Part shown: piece by piece, positions 11,746 to 21,220 of the stretch
Layout of the letters: every line of letters begins with the position of its first letter
How positions within the stretch are numbered: position 1 is the stretch's first letter
NCBI RefSeq assembly: GCF_020497125.1
Contig: NC_059080.1
Span: forward strand, 74,816,618 to 74,880,617
Reading direction: 5' to 3'
Length of the DNA stretch: 64,000 nucleotides
Source of the DNA: Mauremys mutica
Taxonomy: Eukaryota > Chordata > Testudines > Geoemydidae
The notes under the pieces: model-generated
What the model saw: the letters and a program-made list of their open reading frames with translations, nothing else
Database searches by the model: none
What the model was told of the DNA's origin: nothing
Position numbers and translations under genes: made by a program

Positions 11746-12058
11746 CTAACGGGGCATCGACTTTGGAAGTGGTGCACTGTGGGAAGCTATCCCACAGTTC
11801 CCGCAGTCCCCGCTGTCCATTGGAATGCTGGGTAGAGCCCCCTATGCCTGCCGGGGGAAAAAATGTGTCGAGGGTGCTTTTGGGTAACTGTCATCATTGA
11901 ACCGTCAATCACACCCTCCCTCCCTCAAAGCGCCTGCGGGCAATCTGTTCGTGCACTTTTCTGGTCAGTGACAGCACGGACGCCACAGCACTGCGAGCAT
12001 GGAGCCCGCTGCAGTTATGGCCGTTTTCACCTCCTCTCACCTTATCGTCCACCTCTTC

Positions 12059-12388
12059 CACCTCTTCCACAGTCAGCTGCTGAGAAATCGGGCTACTTTT
12101 CAATGGTGCTGCAAGCACTGGTGGACCATAGGGGACGTTTTACCAACATCAACGTTCGGGTGGCCGGGCAAGGTTCATGACGCGCGTGTTTTCAGGAACT
12201 GTGGTCTGTTTAGATGCCTGCAGGAAGGTAGTTTCTTCCCGGACCACAAAATAACTGTTGGGGATGTGGAGATGCCTATAGTGATCGTCAGGGACCCAGC
12301 CTACCCGCTAATGCCCTGGCTCATGAAGCCCTATACAGGCGCCTTGGACAGCGACAAGGAACTCTTCAAGTACCAGCGAGCAGCGTGA
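12059..12388 (+). pseudogene. Harbinger transposase (HARBI1-like DDE) remnant
   Basis: Two overlapping + frames together cover the central part of a PIF/Harbinger DDE transposase. The first contains GRFTNINV (about 12,131-12,157). The reading then passes to a second frame with VHDARVF (about 12,173-12,193), DHKITVGDVEMPIV and DPAYPLMPWLMKPY (12,293 onward), and stops at TGA 12,386-12,388. A one-base indel near 12,154-12,157 explains the switch. The N-terminal helix-turn-helix part, the first catalytic region and the C-terminal CC-x-LHN segment are missing. Family members are about 350-400 residues; only about 110 remain. The enzyme would cut and join element ends in the nucleus. It is inactive in this copy. 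Confidence 0.85.
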
Positions 12389-12519
12389 CCTGTGACTGTT
12401 CAGTTTTTTTACAGAGAAGCTGAACCTGCCCCTGTTTCTTTACCCAGTTACTGTTGACTATCCTCTGCAGTTACATACCCCGTTCATCCCGTTTCCCCCA
12501 CTTCCAACACACGTGTAAA

Positions 12520-12525
12520 AATAAA
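12520..12525 (+). terminator. AATAAA poly(A) signal after the transposase remnant
   Basis: Canonical hexamer 132 bp downstream of the transposase stop codon, in the expected orientation. Confidence 0.6.
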
Positions 12526-12529
12526 ATAC

Positions 12530-13228
12530 ATGTTCCATTGTTACTTAACAAAGGTTTCTTTATTAATGACTTTGCGTTAAAGCGTTGAAACTGGGACGCA
12601 GACTGTGCTGGGTAGGGTGTGCGGTGATGTAAAAACCGCCTCTAAACTCAAGGAATGACAGGCTCCTGCTCCTAGACCGGTCTGCAGTGCCGGACTGGTT
12701 GTTTCAACGGAGCCTGCCATCCCTCCTTTTTGGGACTCTGTGTGTGGGGGCTATGTGACCTTGCGGCGGGGGAGGATGGTTACAGATTCCCCTGCTGCGT
12801 GGCCCTGTGGTCCAGGACAAGGACCGCTGCATAAAATCTGTAACCGCCCTCCCCCGCCACAAAGTCACGTCCCCCCCCCCACCCACACAGAACCTGGAAA
12901 CCACCTCCCATACCAACCAGGGTGCCTACTGACTGCACTGTGTGTGTGACCTGCTGCTGATCCTGCCCCCGTGTCTGTACCCTGGTAAAGGTGACCGTCC
13001 TATGCAATTACCAACCCCCTTCCCCACCCCACCCCTTCAAACACAGTCTTCTGTGAAAAAACATGACGGAAACAGTAATTAACAGCCAAGTATTTTTAAT
13101 AATTAACTAGACAGGGGATGAAACTTGGATTGGGGCTTGGGTGAGTCAGGAAGGGAAGGACTTCTCAAAATTGAGGGTATGAGAGCTTTTGGGTACTTGA
13201 GCACTCTGCTGGGGTGCAGTGACAGTTT
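12530..13228. other. Region between the convergent Harbinger genes
   Basis: No domain is recognised. The region includes two related G-rich blocks (about 12,745-12,780 and 13,285-13,315) sharing a GGCGGGGGAGG core, one also present in inverted form around 12,841-12,860. The open frames across them are artefacts of this repeated sequence. Confidence 0.5.
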
Positions 13229-13635
13229 TCACGGCCCCTGGCGCCCCTCCTTCTGGTTATTTTGGGTGAGGGGGGTATGGGACTTTGTGGCGGGGGAGGG
13301 CGGTTGCAGATACACTGCGGGGGGGGCTCTGTCCTCCTGCCTGCAGTCCTGCAGAACATCCACAAGGCGCCGGAGCGTGTCCGTTTGCTCCCTCATTAGT
13401 CCAAGCAGCGTTTGAGTCGCCTGCTTGTCTTCCTCACGCCACCTCTCCTCCCGTTCGCTGTGTGAGCGCTGGTACAGAGAGAGGGTCTCCCTCCACTGGC
13501 TCTGCTGGTCCTTCTCGGCTCGGGAGCAGCCGAGAAGTTCAGCGAACATCTCGTCCTGAGTCTTTTTCTTTCGCCGCCTAATCTTTGCCAGCCTCTGTGA
13601 GGGGGATGCTGTGGCAGGTCGGGAGACAGTCGAAG
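13229..13635 (-). pseudogene. Myb/SANT-like protein of the Harbinger element, exon 2
   Basis: A TTTTTCCCATCACACAG acceptor on the minus strand places the exon start at 13,635. Its first base is the second position of a codon, which matches the phase-1 donor of exon 1, so splicing would keep the frame. The exon codes for about 134 residues: a Ser/Thr-rich start, a basic RRRKKK patch, then a long charged coiled coil (DEMFAELL, QWRETLSLYQRSHSEREERW, LLGLMREQTDTLRRLVDVL) and a Pro-rich tail, with stop at 13,231-13,229. Basic patch plus coiled coil fits nuclear import and oligomerisation. This exon itself is open and undamaged. Confidence 0.85.
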
Positions 13636-14184
13636 CTGTGTGATGGGAAAAAGCGAGTGAATTCCTTGCAAAGATACATTTCTGCGAACAATGAACACAG
13701 TCTAGTCTGTCTCTGTGAACAAGACCATGCACAGCACTTATCTTGTGCGCACTCCTGCTGCAGGCAATCCAGAAAGCATAAACTCTGCCCCTGTTCCACC
13801 TCATCGCAGTCTCCCCCGACCTTGGCATTCTGGGTTGAGATCCCAGTGCCTGATGTGGCAAAAATCATTGTCGCGGGTGGTTCTGGGGGTGGGGGGTGGG
13901 TGTACATTGACGAGCTATACCCTGAACCGCCGCGGACAATGTGTTTGACCGTACAGGTATTGGGAGCTCAACCAAGAATGCAAATGCTTTTCGGAGACTG
14001 CAGGAACTGTGGGATATCTTGCGTCCTCAGTCCCCCCTCCCTCCATGAGCATCCATTTGATTCTTTGGCTTTCCGTTACGCTTGTCACGCAGCAGCGTGC
14101 TGAGTCTCTGCTACGCCATCTGTCTGGAGATTTTTTGAAAATACTCTGGACCAGGCATAACATTACAGTAACTCCCCTAATTAG

Positions 14185-14487
14185 ATGCAGGAGTCGCCGA
14201 GCGAGATCACCCTGAGGAGGGTCACTGAAGGAGATAGAGAGCACATGCTGCGTGAAAGCCAGCACAAACCAGTGGCCTATGCTGCCATGCTCGGGGAGGC
14301 AATGCTCCCTGAACACCTCAGGAAAGCCTGGCGCGGAAAAGCGTGCTACCACGGAGCACCCAATAAGGCAGATCTCCCCAGGAACCTCCTGCGGAGGCTT
14401 TTCGATTACCTCCAGGAGAGCTTCGTGGAGATCTCCCAGGAGGATTTCTGTTCTATCCCCATATATATAGACCTCCTTTTCACATAG
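14185..14487 (+). CDS. Unrecognised 100-codon ORF inside the Harbinger element
   Basis: I do not recognise a domain. The frame opens at ATG 14,185 directly after CCCCTAATTAG, a good 3' splice-acceptor look-alike, so the true coding exon may start upstream and be spliced in. It contains SEITLRRVTEGDREHMLRES, YAAMLGEAMLPEHLRKAW, LLRRLFDYLQESFVEISQED and ends IYIDLLFT at TAG 14,485-14,487. An AATAAA follows at 14,510-14,515, only 22 bp later. The composition is that of a soluble, mostly helical protein with no signal peptide or membrane segment. It lies antisense within the Myb intron. It could be the last exon of an element-encoded third protein, a captured host exon, or chance. A 196-codon minus-strand frame overlaps it and lowers certainty. 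Confidence 0.5.
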   Translation: MQESPSEITLRRVTEGDREHMLRESQHKPVAYAAMLGEAMLPEHLRKAWRGKACYHGAPNKADLPRNLLRRLFDYLQESFVEISQEDFCSIPIYIDLLFT

Positions 14488-14509
14488 TTCAAATTCCTGT
14501 TCCATTAAT

Positions 14510-14515
14510 AATAAA
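14510..14515 (+). terminator. AATAAA poly(A) signal after the third Harbinger ORF
   Basis: Canonical hexamer 22 bp after the stop of the ORF at 14,185-14,487. Its spacing supports the + strand as the transcribed one for that ORF. Confidence 0.5.
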
Positions 14516-14539
14516 AGTTTACATGTTTAAAGCACTTAC

Positions 14540-15063
14540 CGACTGATCCTTCCCCTGATTCAGGGTCCGGGTTAACGGCTGGGGAGGGTTGGTAGGGGAT
14601 CTCCGTGAGGGTGATGAAGAGATCCTGGCTGTCGGGGAAACCGGCGTTGTAAGCGCTGTTGCCTGCCTCGTCCTCCACAAACCCTTCCTCATCTTCCCCG
14701 TCCGCGAACATCGCCGAGGAACTGGCCATCGACACTATCCCATCGTCAGAGTCCATGGTCACTGGTGGGGCAGTGGTGGCAGGCTCCGGAGTGTCCGTTT
14801 GCCGCTTTGGTCCTCTGGTAGCCTTGTCTCAGGTCCTTGATTTTCATGCAGCACTGCGTTGCATCCCGGCTGTATCCTCTGTCTCTCATGGCTTTGGAGA
14901 CCTTCTCGTAGGTCTTTGCATTCCGTTTTTTGGAGCGCAGCTCCGAAAGCACAGACTCCTCGCCCCACACACCGATCAGATCCAAGAGTTCCCGGTCAGT
15001 CTATGCTGGGGCCCTCTTTCTATTCAGAGATTGCATGAACTCCTCTGCGGGAGAGCTCTGCAT
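14540..15063 (-). pseudogene. Myb/SANT-like protein of the Harbinger element, exon 1
   Basis: Reading on the minus strand from ATG at 15,063, the frame gives MQSSPAEEFMQSLNRKRAPA, then an in-frame TAG (15,003-15,001) where family members usually have Trp. It then continues with a clear Myb/SANT-like helix bundle: TDRELLDLIGVWGEESVL, SKKRNAKTYEKVSKAM, and RDATQCCMKIKDLRQGY. Near 14,770 the reading moves to another frame, consistent with a deletion. An acidic linker follows (MDSDDGIVS, DGEDEEGFVEDE, PDSQDLFITLTEIPYQPSP). The exon ends at a GTAAGTGC donor, with last exonic base 14,540 (phase 1). The protein would bind the element ends. The premature stop and frame change make it a pseudogene. 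Confidence 0.85.
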
Positions 15064-15412
15064 TGTTGCTGGTGCTGCTGAGCTCGCCCCGATGTCCAAC
15101 CAGGAAATGAGATTCAAACTGGCCAGACAGGAAAAGTAATTCAAATTTCCCCGGGACTTTTCCTGTGTGCCTGATCAGAACATCCAAGCTCGGACTGCTG
15201 TCCAGAGTGTCAACAGAGTGGTGCAGTGTGGGATAGCTCCCGGAGCTACTAAGGTCGATTTCCGTCCACACCTCGTCGGGGAGGAGTACAGAAGTCGAAC
15301 TAAAGAGCCCTCTATGTCGAATTAAATAGCTTCCTGGTGTGGACGGGTGCACGGTTAATTCGAATTAACGCTGCTAAATTCGAATTAAAGTCCTAGTGTG
15401 GACCAGGCCTAA

Positions 15413-18400
15413 GGGAGTGGAGGGCAGGGGTACTGTGGCTATAAGATATAGGGGTTTGATTTGGGGGAAAAGTGGAGTTATTTGGGAGCCTGGGGTGTAG
15501 CCAGAGTCCCCTCTGTATGTAGGTGCTGAAAAGTCAGCACATGCAGAGCTGGATCTCCGCTGGGGAACACAAAGACACCAAGGCAGCAGCCCTTTGGGTG
15601 TCCTGGTGCTCTGACTGCACCAATGCCTCTGTGCATATCAAATTGGCTCCTGAACATGCTGCTGAATTCACTGGTGGAATGATCAGACGGAAGCTCCACA
15701 AATGCAAATTCAGTTTTCTGACCCTTATGTGGTTTTATCATGCATAGACAGGGATATGGTCCATAGACTTGCCGTACTCTGAGACTGTCCGCCTGTCTAG
15801 CCAGGCGTCCCATCGGTGCCTTCGCCAATATCTGATGTTTTGGAAAAAACATGTAAGCTATGCCTGCTTGTTGTGGCACTCTGTCCCCCTAGTGCTGGTT
15901 AGGCCCACTGGAGATTGATGAGCCTGCTACAGTCTTGGCTAAAAGAGATGAGTGTCTGAACCTAGGGAATAGAGGCTCATATGTTACATTCCCAACATCT
16001 CCGCATCAGTCCCTGCTCCAGATGGCCCACCTGGGGTATCAGCTTTACAATGGGAAAAAATCTCTTCTTAACCTTGTGTAGAGTTTGGAATGTGATTACC
16101 CTTATCATTATCCCAACTGGCATAGCTACTTGCTACTCATGATCACAACATTATCCAGTGCTTTTTGAAAATACAGCTTCAGTATTTGTCTGAGTGACCT
16201 CCAGTGTCAAGTTCCTGACACTGACAGGCTTGATGGTAAGCAGGGCATAAAGATGCAGTCTTTGGGTTACTGGGTCTATTTTATCTACTGGACGGACTTC
16301 CTCAAAGATTCCTACCTGGTTACAGAGGCATTATTGTTTCTTATAGAAGCTGTTCTAATTTGAGCCAATTAGGATATAATCGCACTATTTTATGCTTAAT
16401 TGGACTCTTAAGTAGCTTCCCCAGGCTAAAGTTAGTCTTATGCCTCTCTAATTCCTAGGATTTTTCTTGGCGCCTTTGGAGAACATAGGTAAAAGAGGAG
16501 ACTCTCTACATTTGGGAAGACTTGCTTTTTAAGGTTACATTGCATAGCCTCTCAGAAACTCTGCTCTTGCATAGTTCATTTCTTTCAGAACATCTGAATG
16601 AAAACCATATGGTGGCGATTTACTGCACTTATATTTCTCAAGTTGCTCCATTATTTCCTTCATAGAGCCTTCAATCTCTGTTAAAGCCACACTGTGAATT
16701 CCCATGAAAAGTGCCCTTGGAATAGAAATTTGCTCATTATTTTCTATGGTAAAGACTGATATATGTGATTCAGAGAACACGCCACACTAGACTATAAACA
16801 TTTCAGAATGGGTCACATTTGGAGGTTATAAGCATGGTGTTCCACATATAGTAGTTCAAAGCTAAGTGAATGCACATCTTTTATCAGAGCTTGACACTAC
16901 AGATTATCTTGCTTGAGGGGAGCTGTATCTTGCAGAGGGAACACATGGAAGTTTTATCTAATCAATACGAGCTACATTATTTCCTAGTTTCTCAGATTGC
17001 ATTTTTGACCATACTGACCTACTTTCATTGGAAGAAATATTCACAGAACAAATCCCCCGGGACACCAGCGGCATTGAACATGCTCTGTGCCCATGTGAGT
17101 ACCTGCCTGCTAGCCTGTAGGCTGAGCTCAGCCTTGGCTGATCTCCAGTTGTTTGCAATTATTCATTGTTTCCATTATCCAATAGCCTCTGACCTCCAAA
17201 ATTCAAGTTTGGGGCTCTTGTGATTACACTAAACCCTGAGACTGGGACAAAGGGTAGCCTCAGAGAGGCATAATTCTTTCCTGCTCCCCCCTTGCCCCAT
17301 AGGACTAGTAAAATTGGCTCATGCCGGTAACAGATCACTATTTTCCCTCACTGGCAGCAATGCCAGTGCTCTTCCCATTTCCCACACCTCCATGCCACCA
17401 TCTATCAACCTGCTGAGGTGTAGAGAAAGTAATGGATGCACCACTGCTTCTCTCTGAACCTGCAATGGAGACGCAGGGTGGTGTGCAGGGGCATGGTGGG
17501 GAATGAGTCCATTTTATGGCTCTGCACAGCCCTGGCCGTGATCTGGCCCTTAGTGTTTGGAAGAGGGAAGGGATCTTCCACTTCATAATGACAAATGTGC
17601 AAGTCAGGTATTGCTATTGCCATACAGTATTTGTGCATCCGAAAATTGCACATCATCTGAGAGGCTCAGGCATGCCCTTTCTTACTGAGCACTTTGTACT
17701 GGAAGGGAAATGCACCACAGTTTTAAACGTCCTGCATGATTAATTGAATTTCACATTTAGGGGTATGGAGATGTATTTAAAGGTGGGTCACATGTATTTG
17801 AAGGGCTGATGCATAAGCTGCCTAGAATTTGCAAGACCTCTGGACAGCAAGTGCTCTTGTTACATTTGTCACCCTAACCACAGTACAGCAAGTCTCAGAT
17901 ACCTGTCAGCATACCATTCTCTGACACGCCTCTTCCTTGCCAAAGAATGCAATATGTGATTTCACCTGTTTTGAATCCATTGTTTGTGAGCTTATATCCC
18001 CTGCAGGTGGTACAAGGAAGCTGTACCACTGCACACTTTCAGAAATCCACACGGGGCTCTGTAAGCTTATTGTCTAGCAGCTGTTGTTAGAGGCTAATGG
18101 CACCCAGCTATTCAGATACCATCCTTTCACATTTTCTAATTCAGTGATGTTAGCTGCAGAGAAAACTGATCTATCTGCCTGATGCTTTGAAACCTTGAAA
18201 CTTACTCATCATAGTTGCAATCTTTGACCTAATCAGCAGCACTAGAAATTCATATGAAGCCTTTCAATAAAAAGGATTTAACCTGCTGTACTTGTTCCCT
18301 TATCTTGGAAGCTAGCATGCTGGAATCAGAGGAAAAGTTTTGGTAACAAATGGTAGAAGGAAGACTATATGAACACATTTGTGTAAAGTGTGAATATTAT

Positions 18401-18467
18401 TAGTGCCAGATTCTGCCTCCATTACTCACACACCTTACTCAATGAACAATCTCCAAATTGAAATTTA
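15413..18467. other. Unassigned, possible LTR-like and orphan ORF segments
   Basis: No gene is assigned. A 133-codon minus-strand frame (15,879-15,478) and an 81-codon minus-strand frame (16,780-16,535, containing MKEIMEQLEKYKC) are open, but I recognise no domain in either. Bases 15,880-16,100 look like a repetitive LTR or LINE segment without definable ends. Confidence 0.35.
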
Positions 18468-18641
18468 CACCCCTACCCCGATATAACACTGTCCTCAGGA
18501 ATCAAAAAATCTTACCGCGTTCTAGGTGAAACCGCGTTATATCAAACTTGCTTTGAGCTCCACCTCACCCCAGAGTACTGCTTTACAGCGTTATATCCGA
18601 ATTCGTGTTATATCGGGTCACATTATATCGGGGTAGAGGTG
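18468..18641. mobile_element. Tc1/mariner-like MITE, 174 bp
   Basis: The ends are CACCCCTACCCCGATATAAC and, reversed, CACCTCTACCCCGATATAAT. TA flanks both sides (18,466-18,467 and 18,642-18,643). The interior repeats a CCGCGTTATATC-type motif in both orientations. No coding capacity. Confidence 0.85.
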
Positions 18642-18643
18642 TA

Positions 18644-20512
18644 TTTACACAGCACCCCAAAGTAGTTCTTATGCTTAGTCTGGGCAATGGGGAGGAATTT
18701 TCTTAACTTCTATTTGAGAAGCTTGTATCTTGCATAATCAGAACAAATAGCTTCACCCTCTACATCTACTTTGTCTCTTTTCTTTGATAGTTCATATCAG
18801 AGATTCAGTTCGCCAAAGTACTCAGGTGTATCTAATGTTCTTTCGTCACAATTATCTGACATGTCAAAGATCTCTGTGTAATCTCATCAATAAAGCCATA
18901 ATTCTGCTTTTGACAAAAGCAGCTGTTTTTACCTGCAGCCTCTGAACTTCCGTTAAAGTATTACGTTGCTTTTATCCCGTTTTAGTTGTCCCAAAGCACG
19001 AAGATATAAGGGATTTCAAAGGAATTCTTAACAAGTGAATGAGCCAATTAGTCTATAGTGTTTGAATTAGGAAACAGCAGTTATAGAGAAGCAAAAGCAA
19101 ATATGTCAGGGTATTGTTTTATTAAGTGCAGAGCAGTTAAACAAAATGTTTATAAAAATTATTAAAAACTTATAAATGGATGCTAATATCAGATGCTAGA
19201 AATGAGGAAAGCACATTGTTTTTCATATTATACAAGGGAGCTGAATGTGGAAATAAAAACACAGCAGAGGGGAGAAATTTGTCAGCATGTTGCAAATTAT
19301 TTTACAACAGCTAAGTGCCTCATTTGCCATGAGTTTTAAGGAATACATAGTCTCTGTTTTATTTGCTGATCCTTTTTTACTACAATACAATAAAAACACA
19401 GAAACTTCAAAGAATACAATCAATAGTTCTATATAAATCAGAACCTAATCAAACATGGATGTCTTTGGACTATGTGCTTTGTTTTATTTTGTTTTTATAT
19501 GTACTCCAGGTGGTCTTGATAAATGTGAGAGAACAAAAGAGAGCTTTCTTTGGCTTTACTGTGCCTCATCTGGTCTCTTAATTTCAGCCACACACCATGT
19601 GTAGATTTTGTGCCAGTTAACAATTCCATTTGTGTTCCTTTCAGATGAGAACAAAGTGTATGTAATATTTGATTTTAGCCCTCTCTTTCTTGTTGAAAGA
19701 TTCTCCATTTGTTGTTTATTAGCAATGTATTCATCTGAGATATTTCAGAAGGATCATGCATTTTAATTGTGGTGCTAACATAAGTATTTTTTAGTGTTAG
19801 ATATATTTATATGTACTAATTAGTGATAGATTTGTGTTCAAAACTGAAGGTAGAGGTTTATTGTAGTAACTATAGTATTTTTTTTAAATGATTTGATTGA
19901 TGTTCTTTAGTGAAACAGACAGGTAAATGGGTAGTATATAAGGAGAAGCAGCTATGGGAATTCAGGGAGAGTGGTTCAGAGGAATAAACAATCAAAGGGA
20001 TTTTTTTTTGACAAAATGGCTGATTGCTGTCCATAGATGTGTCTTTCTGATTTTCTTTCTTTTGAATACTTCTATTTAAGGAAGTCTGTTGTTGAGGAAT
20101 AGAATTCTTATTGGGTTTGTTTTTCCAAATAAAAAAAAATATTTTGTGTCATGTGGCTGCTTCAGTTTTCCTTCTTAAAAAAAGTAAAATGTTTCCAGAA
20201 TGGAAGGTGGGGATCTGAGTACTAAGCATGGATTATAAAAATGTAAGTGCTACATGAGCTCTTGAGAGTTTTATATTAGGAAATCAAACAGTGATTTGGA
20301 AATGAACAGGGTTGACCCTTTAATAAAGGGTGCCAGCCAACCAGCTCTGGATTGTGGGACAGAGACAAGCAGGTGAACCTGCTCTTGGAGTGGAACTTTA
20401 GCACCCACTGGCCAGTGACATCCCTTTGCATCCCTGAGGGGTTTCCATTGCTCCATCCCAGGGCCCTTTAAAAGGAGCTGGAATTGGCCTGTGAGTGACA
20501 GAGTGTAGCTAG
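18644..20512. other. Unassigned AT-rich DNA; possible LTR fragment at its right end
   Basis: No gene is recognised. Bases 20,270-20,510 are less AT-rich and contain TTTAATAAAGG and CCCTTTAAAAGG, which could be LTR signals, but I found no matching ends or target duplication. Confidence 0.35.
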
Positions 20513-21220
20513 GTTTCAGAGTAGCAGCCGTGTTAGTCTGTATCCGCAAAAAGAACAGGAGTACTTGTGGCACCTTAGAGACTAACAAATTTATTTGAGC
20601 ATAAGCTTTCGTGGGCTACAGTCCACTTCATCAGATGCATGCAGTGGAAAATACAGTAGGAAGATATATATACACAGATAACATGAAACAATGGGTGTTA
20701 CCATACACACTCCAATGAGAGTGATCAGTTAAGGTGAGCTATTACCAGCAGGAGAGAAAAAAAACTTTTTGGAGTGGTAATCAAAATGGTCCATTCGCAG
20801 CAGTTGACAAGAAGTTGTGAGGAACAGTGTGTGTGTGTGAGGGGGGGAATAAACATGGGGAAATAGTTTTACTTTGTGTAATGACCCATCCACTCCCAGT
20901 CTTTATTCAAGCCTAATTTAATGGTGTCCGTTTTGCAAATTAATTCCAATTCAGCAGTCTCTCATTGGAGTCTGTTTCTGAAGTTTTTTTGTTGTAATAT
21001 TGTGACTTTTAGGTCTGTCATCGAGTGACCAGGGAGACTGAAGTGTTTTCTGACTGGTTTTTGAATGTTATAATTCTTGATGTCTGATTTGTGTCCATTT
21101 ATTCTTTTATGTAGAGACTGTCTGGTTTGGCCAATGTACATGGCAGAAGGACATTGCTGGCACATGATGGCATATATCACATTGGTAGATGTGCAGGTGA
21201 ACGAGCCTCTGTAGCTAGTA
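20513..21220 (-). mobile_element. Penelope-like retroelement, 5'-truncated 3' end
   Basis: On the minus strand this segment carries the C-terminal GIY-YIG domain and then a 3' tail ending at about 20,513 with a GGCTGCTACTCTGAAA-type terminus. The tail includes a block (20,560-20,640) repeated in the second copy at 35.9 kb. Loss of the upstream reverse-transcriptase region is the usual 5' truncation of retroelements. The left (5') edge near 21,220 is approximate. Confidence 0.75.
20962..21180 (-). pseudogene. GIY-YIG endonuclease domain of a Penelope-like element
   Basis: The minus-strand frame of 72 codons begins inside the domain. It shows the Cys-x2-Cys pair typical of Penelope GIY-YIG domains (CQQCPSAMYIGQT), the YIGQTRQSLHKRINGH core with its catalytic-type Arg, and a downstream HFSLPGH motif with conserved His. 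In Penelope-like elements this C-terminal nuclease nicks target DNA and so primes reverse transcription. The 5' half of the ORF, with the reverse transcriptase, is absent from the window. It is not a functional gene but is well preserved over this domain. Confidence 0.8.

Larger units (their letters stand above)
13636..14539 (-). other. Intron of the Harbinger Myb/SANT-like gene
   Basis: It is bounded by the GTAAGTGC donor and the CATCACACAG acceptor on the minus strand, phase 1 at both ends. It contains a separate open frame on the opposite strand (14,185-14,487). It also has a block at about 13,836-13,888 very similar to the 5' part of the Harbinger copy at 47.2 kb, which suggests an internal rearrangement. 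Confidence 0.7.
11625..15409. mobile_element. PIF/Harbinger DNA transposon with damaged genes, 3785 bp
   Basis: TAA flanks both ends (11,622-11,624 and 15,410-15,412), the 3-bp target duplication of PIF/Harbinger. The termini are GGGTATGTCTACACT and, reversed, GGCCTGGTCCACACT. Both subterminal regions are dense in TTCGACTTA/TTCGAATTAA-type repeats (about 11,650-11,740 and 15,290-15,390), possible binding sites for the element's Myb-like protein. The + strand carries a transposase remnant ending at 12,388 with AATAAA at 12,520. The - strand carries a two-exon Myb/SANT-like gene (15,063 to 13,229). A third open frame sits on + at 14,185-14,487. Both recognised genes are broken, so the copy is not autonomous today. 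Confidence 0.92.

Noticed and set aside
12704..13007. Open frames between the two Harbinger genes
   Set aside because: They arise from inverted G-rich and C-rich blocks and match no Harbinger protein part.
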